Source: Echinostoma caproni (lineage: Eukaryota; Platyhelminthes; Trematoda; Plagiorchiida; Echinostomatidae). From it: a stretch of DNA of 64,000 bases. The position numbers and the translations under genes are program-made. Below the pieces are notes generated by a model. It ran no database searches, was not told the DNA's origin, and saw only the letters and a program-made list of their open reading frames with translations. Location of the stretch: NCBI GenBank assembly GCA_900618425.1, contig UZAN01040112.1, positions 1 to 64,000 of the forward strand, read 5' to 3'. How positions within the stretch are numbered: position 1 is the stretch's first letter; every line of letters starts with the position of its first letter. Positions 12,050-24,100 of the stretch are shown piece after piece.

Positions 12050-12969
12050 CGGAGAGTAATTGAATATACACGAAGAGGTGCTGATTTCAAAGAAGTTGCC
12101 AAACACCCAGGCACTAAGTTTAAAAACTGTCGTGCCATTGTAGCCACCAATCGAGAAATAACACTCAAACCTGAATCTTAAAAAGCATAATTTAATGACG
12201 TGTTCACAAAACATATGTGGGATGTTGTCGATGAGAACTCTGCTACCAAAATGAGGCGGTCAAAGAAAAAGAATTGAGAAGGTCTTCTCGAGTACATCGA
12301 CCATCAAAACTCTGATCGATCGATTACTGGATGGACATCACTTTTCGGCTAAGAAGCTGACCATCCAGCCCATGGAACGGAACTCGGAAACTATCGAAGT
12401 AGGACGAGTGGTCTGTTGCAGCTATGGACGCTCCAAACCGGACTGTAAAAGGCAGTTCGAAGCCTCTCATCTAGCAAAGGATCCATTTGAAACATAATAG
12501 AATCTCAATCTGTCACGGGTTACTTGAAACAGGAATGCCATAGAAAGATTACTCGGCATGTTTTCAAATGGTTTCTAACACGGTGCTCTACGTTAGTCGC
12601 TACTCAGAAACGGGGTGTTACAGTTATTTTTATCTTTGACAATGTGCCTTTTCACTGGAGGGCTTTGGATGCGCAGTTACATGGCAACGAACAACTTCGA
12701 TTTCCTCCTGCATGCTGCCTATTTTTAACCCGATGGAAGAGGCCTTCAGTAAATCCAAATAGGTAAAGGTTTATAATTCTTTAGTTCGCTTATTGTGTGG
12801 GACAGAAAAAAGAGGTATACTGAAAACAGTGAAGCCATAAGAGGTGCACCAAACGATTGATGCTTTGAACCTTTCCTAATCCATACGTGATGCAGCATGT
12901 GATATGATTTGGACGGTCAACTGCACAGCAAATTATCGCTACACCACATTTCTTAATCAACACCATTAA
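12050..12969 (+). pseudogene. Fossil DDE transposase, IS630/Tc1/mariner superfamily
   Basis: This is a decayed DNA-transposon transposase. A helix-turn-helix-like N-terminal part (RRVIEYTRRGADFKEVAKH) starts at 12050. A mid part around 12270-12360 splits over two frames. A catalytic block IFDNVPFHW follows, with the second catalytic Asp at 12638-12640. After a one-base shift comes PIFNPMEEAFSKSK, with the catalytic Glu at 12736-12738. The Asp-Glu spacing is about 33 residues, close to the DD34E arrangement of Tc1-like enzymes. A C-terminal continuation with three or more stops runs to 12969, ending in a tract with RDAACDMIW. The first catalytic Asp was not found. Frameshifts and stops rule out function. 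No terminal inverted repeats were located. Confidence 0.7.
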
Positions 12970-13427
12970 CAACAAGACTTGTAGAAATTAAATTGTTTCA
13001 ACATTCGTTGAATACATCGTGATCTGAGTCGCCTGCAGCGGTGTAACTAAAGTTTGTGCATCCAGGTTAACGGATTGTGGGTTTTGGTTCGATGGAAACA
13101 GTTGTAATTATTTACACGTTCTGTCAGAAGGCATCTATAACTTGAAGTTTACGTATGTGCCACAAAGTGGGAAAACGTATCCCCCTAATGTGCGAGTAAA
13201 ACAGTGAAATACGAAAAGTAACTTCTTTTCCATAACGCATCCTAAATTTTATTTATAAGAGAAAGACAAAAGCAAAAAAAAAACGTGATTACAAGCTCAA
13301 ATTTATAACTAAGATAATTCAAACGCAAGTTTCTCCAAACGATCAATAAAGTCGTCCAATTGTGAAAACTCCAATTTACTAATGAATAACTCAATGGGTA
13401 AAATGTAGCTTTACTGTTGTGATGCAC

Positions 13428-13467
<40 letters not shown>

Positions 13468-16400
13468 CGATATGTTTAATTAATTGCTTATTTGAATGTC
13501 CAGACCTGGTTGAATCATACTTTCGATTTGAAGTGAGTCCCTGCACGATGAATCGTCTGGGGTGCTGTCACTGTGTCTGTACGGTTGATCACGGTACTTC
13601 ACCAGGGGCGTTTTTTGGTGTGAATATTTCCACACAGTTTTGTTCATCGGCCAAGTACATTGGTAAATTGATCCTATTTAGTGAATAACTCTGTATCTGT
13701 CCACGAACCGCTCAGAAAGCGTATCACCGAAACAGTTTCATTTAGGATGACCAATCCTCTGTAGACCACAAGTGACGTTCACCCGTTATTTATAGGCTAT
13801 ATTGAATTTCACGAGACATTTGGCATTTTCCTGAAGTACACTGTAGAGGCCAAGGACAAAAGCTGAGTTTAAGTTCCTTAAATGACAGTTTATAAAAAGC
13901 TAGAACTCGCATCTACTCGATGAATAGAGAGTTCATTTAGCGTCACTGTTAATCACCCCATGCTATCAACTGTATAGTCGCTAAACTACTCTTAACTTAG
14001 CCCATATCCATTTCGTTCATTCTGCAGGTGATTGCAACTTCAAGTGCCATCAAGTACTTCTAATCAAACTCAGCCTTTATAGTTACGTTCAGAAGACTGT
14101 TCTCTAATAGTTACCATACTTCATCGGTTCAGCAGTTCTCCCGAGTTTGCTACTTTTCCCTGTCTTCCATATCATCCTCACGGTTGTTTCACTTCATGTT
14201 TACTGCAAAATCGTTTACTCAGCTCCACTGGATAGCACACTTCTTCCTAACGACGTCATGCTCATGATATCTGTTTATCTGTCTTTTCTTTTAATCCAGC
14301 TGACTTCTGTCCAGTCGGATAATTCAAATGAATGAACCGGACGAAGAAAACAACCTTCTCCTTTTATCAAAACCGAAAGGAAGCTAATCCTATGTCCGTT
14401 CGATTCACAAAAGTGATGGTTGTTGTAATACTTGTTTTGGCTGTATGATGAGCGGGAGAGGAAAGGCGGGTTCCATCTTTTCGGCCGAACTATAATGATC
14501 TGATCGTCGCTTTTATTCACACTGAAAACCGAGATTCGACGTGACATCCATTCTTTTACACGATGGAGAGCGCACGCATACACATACACACGTACACACA
14601 AAAACGATTTTCCTCCAGAATCAGTTATACGACAGAACGGCATCGATTTCTACAAATGTCAAAACATCGACCAGACCAGATAGTTTTAGCTTTGCACCTG
14701 GAAAGTTTTTAAACGAAAAATGGTTTGCCAAAACTCAAATTTTGCTTTCTGTATGCAGACAACCAATTAGCTCACTCAGCTTCCTTCTCAGACCTGGTTT
14801 TTATCCAGATTTCAATCAGTAGTTTCAAGTCATTGGATCGAAAGTTCCGTGGAAAACCATGTAAAATACTTGGGTTATTTGTCAAAACGAATGAAAATCA
14901 TGTTATACGTAAAATTATCATATTTCATTTTGTTGTTTAGATATTATATATAGATACCAGGCGTGAACCCCTCACATTGCACTGAGTAATCAAAATGCAT
15001 CTGATTAAAGTAGATTTAAGAAGAAGCATTACCATGCATTCAGGGCTTTCCGATGACATTTAGCTTGACAACACATACCATGTCTTCATAGAATGCGGAG
15101 TCGTACGATTCACTGATTGTTGCATATGTACGTGCGTAGTTTCAAGTGCTAACACATCTCTGACGTAATCACGATGAAGCGCGGAGAGCGCTCACACTTT
15201 TCTTTCTCCTTTTTGGGACGTGGGCTCTTTTCTCTTCTTGCCTCCTCTGTGTTCTATATACAAACATTTCATTTATAGCATAGTATTGTACAATATAGTA
15301 TAGTATAGCATTTATAGTCTAATACTTGCAGAGTTTAAGTCCTTGTTAAATGTGCCAAAATGAACTGCTGTTGGAACCATTGTATAAAATCAAACTGCTA
15401 TTCATCACGAAATGGAATTCCAGATTTATGAAGTAGACACTAGTGTTTTATTTCGTGTTATTGGATTTCAGCATCTGACTCCTGATAAGGGTCATAATCC
15501 ACTCTGAATGGTTCACCTAATGCGGAAACCGGTCATTGTTGGGTGAAGCCGATAGTGCACCCATCAATAAATTTTGACATATCTCATCACGGAGTGGCGG
15601 AGTGGAAGGAAATTGGAGTGAAGGGAAAACGTCAATCACCTCTTGGGATGTTTTCAAGTTCAAGCCATCAAATAAACTTTTATTTCGATATTAACTTTGG
15701 TGATAAACATCCTTACTAGGGTCTGGTTTGATACCAAGCCAAATCATTTCTAGTGGTCCCGTATGTAGTTGATCTGAGTTGCTCGTTGGCCTGAGCTTGG
15801 AGTAGGTTCTCATGCCCAAGATGAACCGGCTGCTTTATCCTGAGGAACTTATAAAACTTAGTTAACTACAATAATTGTTCAGCCAGACGAGTTAAGCTGA
15901 AAATGATTGTTTATTGCTATACCTGTAAAAAATTGAGATGATGTAAGTTAATCGGCCTAATTTGCTGTTACATACATGATACAGATCCCGGAGTCACATG
16001 TTCTAATCCTCCCCTCCCCAAATACCATCAACTGCGGTGGTGCAATTAACTTAGTGAGGTTTTGTGAAGTTCGCGATCATAGATGAACAATTTTCATAGC
16101 TGAGCAACAATTCCTTGGGGATAAGCGATTTAACTCTTATTGGATTGTTTATCCCCGAGATATGTGACAGAAAATGGAACAACAAATAAAAGTAACGATG
16201 CTAAATTATCTATTCATGTATGTTACTCTATGAAACTCGAACATTGCACAGCTGAATGACCAATTAACACCCAACCATACCACTCAAATTCAAAAATTTA
16301 TTCAGTCAATGGTTGCCTACCATGGGGAAAAACACTATTACCTTATCACGGATATCGATTTAATCCTGCAAGAGTATGGCTATTTAGTATCGCTCCAATG

Positions 16401-17300
16401 AAGGTGTGTGTGCTTTGGAACCGAAACTGTATCGGGTGTTTGAATCGCCGCAAACGATGCGTTACCCGTTTCCATCCTCTTGCAGAACAAAACAGACCCA
16501 GCTAGCACAAGAGCAACATAGAATGGCACAGCAGACACCGCCGTCCAACAATGTTCAAAATGAACGTCCTCAACTCTGCCCCCCGCTATATATATGATAG
16601 TGGGAAAATACATAGGTCGGTTTGCTTACAGAGTTTGAGTTCTGATTTCATTGCTATTCCAGTAACCGTATTCTGACTTAATCCGATTGCCTAACGATTC
16701 GCAAATTCGATTGCCGGTGAACATAAATGCGGACACAACAGTATACTGGTTTTTCGACGTGCCCCAGTTACCCTCTCCCCATCCCAAGATCGAACTGATG
16801 GAAAGGAAAACTGAATCACAAAATTGCATCATTTTTCCAAGAGTTCTTATTCGGACTATATATATATTATTTTTCCTTGATTAATCTCATTTTACAGTCA
16901 CGGTGATTGATTGACAAATATGGTTAAAGTTTCGCGTGGATATAACAACAAAAGGATTCATACATAACCCATTCAGTTTCAGATTCAGGTATATTCTTTG
17001 TTTGATTATTCGGGTGGATCGATATGATTTAAGATTGAAGCAACAGCCTTTTTATAGTTACTTTGAAAGTCTTGATCTCCTGCTATACACCAACGTCACA
17101 ACACTTAGTTTGTTTGCCTCCCTCGTTTTCAACTTTGGTGCTTTAAAAGGACCCTTCTTATCTGAAGATCAGGAACTACCTTGGAAGTTATTCTGTCCTA
17201 AAATGTCCATACATGGTGATGTTGTGCATTTGGTGAGACACGAAAAATATGGCGTTGCACGCCATTTGATCCCATCATTACTAGTGACATTTTGTAAATA
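12970..17300. other. Non-coding stretch with a CA microsatellite
   Basis: No protein of recognisable family is encoded. Frames of up to 122 codons (for example 14275-14643 minus and 16936-17301 plus) show no motif and have no conserved look. A short AT-type tandem array (tatagcatagtat-like units) lies at 15275-15320. The sequence at 15480-15560 (ctgataagggtcataatcc, then aaaccggtcattgttgggtg) looks like a repeat-family end but could not be assigned. Confidence 0.55.
13435..13464 (+). repeat. (CA)15 microsatellite
   Basis: Fifteen uninterrupted CA units. Such tracts are common in fluke and other animal genomes and are length-variable. Confidence 0.95.
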
Positions 17301-17465
17301 GTGGCCCGGTGGTAACGTCACCAAATTATCATCTCGGGGAATGTGTGTTCGAACCCCACCACCACCGCCTGACTTCGCCCATGGCAGCTATTTGATGGGC
17401 CTCTTTCCCCTTCCTGAAAATTGTATCACTGTGTATTCAATAAAGTGAAATAAAGTGAAATTAAA
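17301..17465 (+). mobile_element. tRNA-derived SINE-like element
   Basis: An RNA polymerase III A-box-like sequence (TGGCCCGGTGG, 17302-17312) is followed about 34 bases later by a B-box (GTGTTCGAACCCC, 17345-17357), the internal promoter arrangement of tRNA genes. No proper cloverleaf can be folded around it and the sequence runs on for about 100 bases with CCACCACCACCGCC and a 3' tail made of two AATAAAGTGA units followed by an A-rich stretch. This is typical of a tRNA-derived SINE. A related but degraded B-box and CCACCACCGCC segment occurs at 48.7 kb. Confidence 0.55.
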
Positions 17466-17744
17466 AAGGAAAAGAAAAAATGAAGTTTCACACCAAACCT
17501 TATGATTCCCATTTTGTTTTTAATTTACAGATTTATGTAAAAAAATAATTCAGTTTATTGGGGGCACTTGCAGAAGGTGGTGGCATACAGAATGGTAGAC
17601 CTCCAAGTAAAACCTATTGGTTTTCATCAATTAAGCTAAGAGAAAAATATGTCCACACTGTGAGCCAATTCCATTGGTTAACCAATTTTTACAACCAACT
17701 CAATGCGAAAAAGGTTGAAACTTTGAACTTTTACATACAATTCA

Positions 17745-17775
17745 AGTCAAGTCGAGTCAACAAATCGCTTCATTA
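17745..17775 (-). repeat. Minus-strand LINE 3' tail remnant
   Basis: On the minus strand this reads GGTGTAATGAAGC and then TTGACTCGACTTGACT. The long LINE ends the same way at 53913-53944 (GGTACATAAAGC, a T-run, then TTGACTCGACTTGACT). The shared 16-base tail and similar preceding word suggest the 3' end of a related element inserted in opposite orientation. No coding remnant is seen upstream of it on the minus strand. Confidence 0.45.
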
Positions 17776-18540
17776 CACCATCTGGTGCAAATTCAGCTGC
17801 CAAATACCCCAAAAAGATGATGATACCGATAAATACACCAACTTTGCGGAGTTAACTCAAAGCTAAGAGCAGATAATGTAAAACACAGTCCGGGTGGCAT
17901 AAAAGCGAGCAAGGTAAGGAACAATGAAAGAGCAATACGCTTTTGTGCGTGCTTGTGCGTGTTTATACATAAGAAGCGAGTAGGAGAGATTGAAATGTAT
18001 TTATATAATATGGAGCGAAGTTGGTGACAGGAGTCAGGGAGTATTTTGTGAGTCAGTTTATCACAGGCTTTGGTGTGTTGGGAGACTACGTGATGGATCG
18101 ACTGAGTTGTTGGTAAGCCACAACACAGCGATAAATGTCTGAGTGACCTGGATATCACCCTTTATCCTTTTGTAACAAACCAGGAAAAATCGCTGGGGAA
18201 GCGTAGAGACAATTAGGTAATATACAGGCATGAACAAACCAGTTTATCAGTTAAGAGGGAATGGATACAGTGTAAATTGAAAGTTTAAAATCTCACTCAG
18301 AAGACTTATGGGATGTTATGAGGTGAGTTATGTGGACAATTTATTTAGTCATCACTTATGTGGTTTGGTTCTGTTGTTTCAAATTCATACGTAAGACACA
18401 CACAGAAGTACACTAGACTGCACATTTCGTCCCTCTAACGTGTTGATGGAAATAGAGACAAGCGAATTGGATGTGAATAATTCATTGAATTTGTTATTAC
18501 TATTATTGATAGCAAACAATCGGTGTCACGCATAAACTAG

Positions 18541-18561
18541 GGAGTGGGGCGGGGGGGGGGG
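18541..18561 (+). repeat. G-rich tract with an 11-base G-run
   Basis: The tract ggagtggggc followed by eleven G residues could form G-quadruplexes or simply be a low-complexity run. Homopolymer length may be unreliable. Confidence 0.7.
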
Positions 18562-20750
18562 AGACAAGCTGGATTATTCGTTTCCAATCCAAATGTAAAT
18601 CCAAGAACATCTGAAAAAGCAGGATTCAGAACAAATTTGTCTTGACAGACAAATATTCAAGGGTAGGATCAATCTTGTCGTGTGAAAAAGTAGGTTGTAC
18701 GATCCGGATTGGTGAATTTGCTGTGAACAATTTAAGTTCACAAATCTGGTGGAGCAGCTGTATGATAATGATGTTCTGAAGTTTGCATTTTGTGGCAAAC
18801 AATCCCAGCTAAATAGAGTTTGTTACGCGAACATACTTCCGACTGTCTCTGTTCTGCGCATCCATTTGTAGCTCATAAATTACTGGTGCAATGGATTCAC
18901 CTAATCGAAGTATTACCCAAATGATCATGGTTGAAGTGGAACTTTCACAACATAAAAGTCATTTTCAAGAACAAAACAACTGAATAATAAATTAATAGTC
19001 TGCCCCAGCTCACTGCTTGTAAGCAATAAGCTTCGACTACGTGAAATAAATTGAACCAAAGTTAGATAGGAAATAATGACCACGTGATCGAACTGAATAT
19101 TGACTCAACCTCATACAGTCTTAACTGTTCGAACTGGACAAATCGCACGTGAGTTGGCGGTGTGTCCGTGTGAGCGCATACTAACACCATGAGTTGACTG
19201 TCTCTCTGTGTTTTTTCCCTGAGTTACATAATGGGCTGTAATTGAACAGTAGTTGAAGCAAGCTTGTTTGCCACATCTCTGTTTTTGTAACAAACATCTT
19301 CATTTGTGCTACCAACAAAACTAATCACGAACCTATGCTTGAATGCAAACGTTGTATGCAGAGCGCAGAGAACTGCACAGTGAACATCACATCAGAACCT
19401 TGTCTACCTGCCTCATACCGAACGTGCTCATCATTGACAGCAAGATCTCTTCGGCTGCGTTGAAATTCCAGCCTGCTGACTTTGCAAGCGCAAAGTGAGA
19501 AAGAACATTCACTTGGGCATCAGGGAGCGGTTGCACGCACGATATGGCACAGCCCAATTTTCAAACGTTAGTGCAAGCACCCAACTTTAACAGAGTAAAA
19601 CAGATGCGCACGGTATCTTGTCGACACGTGGACAGTATCCTGTGCAGTACACCGAAGAGTCTATCAAGCAAAGGGCGTGCTCGACTCAACATACGCTAAT
19701 AGGTCACTGATGTTGGACATTTTTACACATGTGGCTAATTAATATTTTTTGTGTGTGATAACACAGAAGAGTCCTGAAATTCGACTACCATTGTATTCCG
19801 TCATTCGTGTCAGCTCGTTTTTCCACTGACTCATCACCGTTCTACGCAAGTGATAGAGAGAGTAAATGTTAACTTGAAAATGGTATGTAATAGGATATGA
19901 TTAACTTATTAGCGAGTTTAAGGAAGTTGCTTTGCTTTTAGGGATAACCATCTGTTCCTGATACCAAATAAATACGTAAAGATAATGCACAAACATGATA
20001 GAGGATATACGCTACAAGAGGAAACCCTTTTATTTATTTTTCTCGGTAAAAAATGTGTATTATCAACCTAGCGAATTAGAACCGGGAGCGTTGAAAAACA
20101 ATCATATTGCAATGTATTATTGTAATATAGATGACTTGCGAAGGCAACTGTGTCTACATTTCAATCAAAGAAATGTGTTCACCGTCACAATGAGATACAA
20201 AATGAAATGAAATTCATATACAACAATGATAAAACGCGAACAGGTGTTCATTCTTGTAGGGTTAAAATTAGTTCGTTCGGGATCTTCACCGCGTCAGTGT
20301 GAATACGAGCCAGATCGGGAACCGTTGAGTTGCGATAAATGTTTATGCGGGAGGGCAAGCAACGAAAATTCGATTAGGTTGTAGCGTGGGAACGGCAAGC
20401 AAATAAATCGGGATTGAGTGGATGACTGGGGTCATTGAGTATCTCTTATGAGCAAAATTTTCACATGAAGTGGTTTGTAACTTACACACTTTTGTTATCC
20501 GAGTGTTTAAATGAATAAGCGAAACATAACTGATGATTATTAAACCGCGACGACGAGTAATGAAATTCTTTCTAAGTAGTCCAGGGAAAATCATGGGCGA
20601 ACAATACAGTGTGACAGGAAAATGCATAGATAAACAAAGGAACATACAGTTTCATGTCTGACGCGAAATTGAAGTAGCTTGCACACTTGAAAAGATAAGC
20701 GACATAGTCTACCAACACAAGCGAGCACACGAGAGGACCACCGTAGATTG

Positions 20751-21102
20751 CTATCTTTGGAGTGTTCTGGTGTTGGGTACGGAACTGATGACTGAGGGTT
20801 CCAACGAATATTGGAATCTGGAAAGACTAAAAATGCATTCGAAGCATCTAGAAGTATTCAACCGGAGACCGGACTGGTTCGAGAATGATTGCATTTGTAA
20901 CAAACTGGTGGAAAATGATTCTGTCAGATTGCTTTGAAATGGCTTGGCACGAGACCACATCATCAGGATATTGAAACGTCCTGGTTAGTGTGATTGAGGG
21001 TAAGTCATCGATAAAAGTCGAAAATAAGTAGGGAGAGAGCACAAAACTCTGAAGGACTCCAGAATCATTCACTAAATGTTTTGAAGTTTCGTTTTGACCC
21101 AC
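20751..21102 (-). pseudogene. Reverse transcriptase fragment of a non-LTR element
   Basis: On the minus strand one frame reads SGVLQSFVLSPYLFSTFIDDLPS, matching the RT block normally written GVxQGxxLSPxLFxxFIxDLP. It is followed by TFQYPDDVV, the YxDD catalytic motif with Pro at position x. A second frame (20751-20963) continues with GLRLNTSRCFECIFSLSR, the usual following block. At least one frameshift, a Gly-to-Ser-Phe change in the first block and the lack of flanking domains mark it as a dead 5'- and 3'-truncated copy. Confidence 0.7.
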
Positions 21103-24100
21103 TTACATCATAAATGTTGGACCGGTTTAGTTATTAGCTGTCAGGAAGTTATGTCTTTGTGGCCGATGGGAGGGTAAGAAAAGAATTCCTATAGATGTTC
21201 CTATAGATGTTCACGTCCATTAGAGATTTAGGGTTTTTCAGTTTGTGTCACTCAGGCTTGTCATGGAGTAAGTGCAAATAAGCCACTATTTGATATGGAC
21301 AATTTGGGATGTGAAAATATTTTATTCCGAAACTATTCTAAGTTTATCTGTCCACAGAACTAATGTCAACCCGCTTTAATCGATCAAATATCTGCAAAAA
21401 TAACCAAAGCGACGATTTCATTTTTACCGTCGATTACAGACTCCAAACCGGAATAAATTTCCATCATCAGCCGATTGCAGCCACTGCAGGAAGTAAAACA
21501 TTACTGGATTTATCTGAGTTTGCTGTTTGCAATCAAAAAAGTGGAAAAAGAAAATACATCAAAAGTTGTCGATAATTTGCTCTCTATAATCACGGGATTT
21601 CCATGTATAATGTGGCTGAATTTCTTTATCTGTCTTTGAAGGAAATTAAATTTGAAAACGAACTTATTTGACTTCCGTTTCACATCACCTACTCGAATAT
21701 CTCGCTCGCCTTTGATCGATTCTCGTCTACCGGAATGCATCTACTATTTCGATCTAATATATTTTCCAAAAGCAGTAAATTGATGCACTCAGTGTTCATC
21801 TATTTGGGCTGAACCCAATCGAGAGATCTGTAAATATAACCAGCCGAGCGAATTATCGATTGTTGTGATCAGTCTGACCGACCGAATAATCAGTTTTACG
21901 ACAGTTCAATACAGGTGAATCAAAAATAAAAACACGTGATCTATAGTTTGAACTAATGGTGTCGATTTGCTTGGTGAAACTGCAATCCAGGCTACCAAAC
22001 TAGAACAAATACACCACTAGAAGGCTCAGTATGAAACAACTGTCAGATTCGTTGAGATTGTTTCAGAAACACCTGATACCATTTATTTCTCCTTGTCGAG
22101 GTGGGTTTGCTATTCGTTGACAGCTGTTTAATCATCACCTGTTGAGGTGACCTTTTCAGTGCTTAAGGAATGAAGAAAACTAATTGAGTCCACTCAAGTT
22201 ATGAGGACCGATTTTCAATACTTCGCCAAACTCACAGGTCATCCCGATTTGAAAGAAAAAGGGGCTATTTGTTATTTTGTCGTGGCAATTAAACATGCTA
22301 ACCGAAAATAGGGCATGGTAATTCATTACTGCGACTTTTGGTGAGTGATGTAGTGTTTTATGAATAAATCGTTGTTTCTCTTGATGCACACTACCAAAAG
22401 GCAATATTCAGACGGGTAATCAGTGTTTATGGTTGAGCCTGGATACCTTGAATATGCAGAACCAGTTAACTCTTGTTTCAAAGTTCGAATCCCAATACGG
22501 ATATGAACTACTACGGTCAAATCCCTAATAAAGTGTTTAAAAAATGTCCATCAGCTTTTGAGACATTCATACCGAGTGAACTACCAAATAGCTGAATGAA
22601 AAAATATACTCATCATAAACCAAAATGAATCAAACAAGAGAGTTGAACATGAAGCTGAAATAATCACTATTTCAATCAAAGTGTGTGAAGCATTATATGC
22701 AATTCTTGTCAAATACAATCCCGCATTTTTTGAAATCTGTAATAATTTTACACAAATCCTTTTGCCTTTTCATACTGGGAACTCTGCTAATTATTACAGT
22801 GGAGCTCAAATGGGTACAGTTAGTTTTCTTAGAGAGCATAATAATGTGTGGTACAAAAAATAGCATTAATAACACAATTCAAACCGGTAACGTCCCATAC
22901 TGGACTTGATCTATGTGAATTTACCTAGGCCAGACCATGAAGTTGTGCAAATATTACATTTCATTGAATGCAAAAAAGAGTGGTGAGGAGACAGAGGGAG
23001 AAAATCTGTTTCACACTCCTGACAATCCAGTCCATAAAAGAAAATATGACGGTTCTCAAGGCCGAAAGAAGACACATATCACGAGGTGCTAACATTTCAT
23101 TTAATCTTCCCAATCGTTGACATAAAAAACAACCAAGCACATTTATACCAAATTCGATTTTTAAATCCCAGTGAACGGACATGTGTAGATAGACAGGGGC
23201 TATGGGACTTGAAAACAACTAGTCAGCTCTACGGTAAATGAACTGATTGAGTTAGCATCTTTTGGGTGCACACAATGGGATGATGTAATCTGATTAGCAA
23301 CGCTTTAATTATTGCCAACAGTTTTGCACTGCACTACTCGCTATCACATTCTTTCGAATGATCTATCATCACTTATATTTGTCGTGAATTCCATCTCCAA
23401 GGTCCTTAGCATAAAATACTTTCACATTAATCTGTCGATGAATCCTTTATTGTTCCATCGGATTGCAAGCGTTTTCCCCATAATTCGTGAAAAATCGTTT
23501 CACAGCCTCAGAAAACTTGGGGCATCTCCTATTTTGCTAATGGACTTGGTTACTTCCTGTGTTAGCCCTTTGGGTCTCTAATGTTTATCGGACAAAAACC
23601 TATAGTTTTCACTGGGTTTGACAAGTCTCTGGAACCACTGATATACCTCATGTCACCCATGTTATCTTTTACTCGAACACCGAATGAATATACACGAATG
23701 AAGAAACCACACGATGAATCCCCGAAGAATAAATTATTGACCTTTGCGAGAAGGCGATCATATGTCAACAGCAGTGGCATGATCCTAAACAAATTGAACA
23801 CTGCCATAACAAATAGAAATAATCATTGTTTACAGCTGTATAATTCAGTTAATGAGCTTTTTTAAACAAGGTTTGATCTTCCTGCGGGGTGTAGTCTTCA
23901 AACAATTGTTTTCAAAAAGGCCGTCGTGTAATATCGAACGTTGGTTATAGAAATAGTATTATTTAATTACTGCACCGGAATCCTTCTCCAATAGCATCAT
24001 TTCCTATATTCTGCGCATTTCAGTCAATTGTTCATCCATTCTACACTAACGAGGACAATACCTGTTACAGCATGTTAACAGGCCCTCACTGACGTGATTC

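Larger units (their letters stand above)
17466..20750. other. Non-coding stretch with LINE tail and G-run
   Basis: No gene was recognised. It contains a minus-strand LINE tail at 17745-17775 and a G-run near 18550. A sequence at 19258-19275 (gcaagcttgtttgcc) resembles the PLE1 inverted arm at about 15 of 18 positions and may be a relic of the same family. Confidence 0.55.

Noticed and set aside
12763..12805. A 43-base GT-AG intron in the fossil transposase
   Set aside because: The joined frame would not stay open, while the unspliced frame continues with recognisable sequence after a stop; a stop mutation is simpler.
22481..22496. B-box-like AAAGTTCGAATCCC as a tRNA gene or SINE
   Set aside because: No A-box at a suitable distance, no cloverleaf and no recognisable tail.
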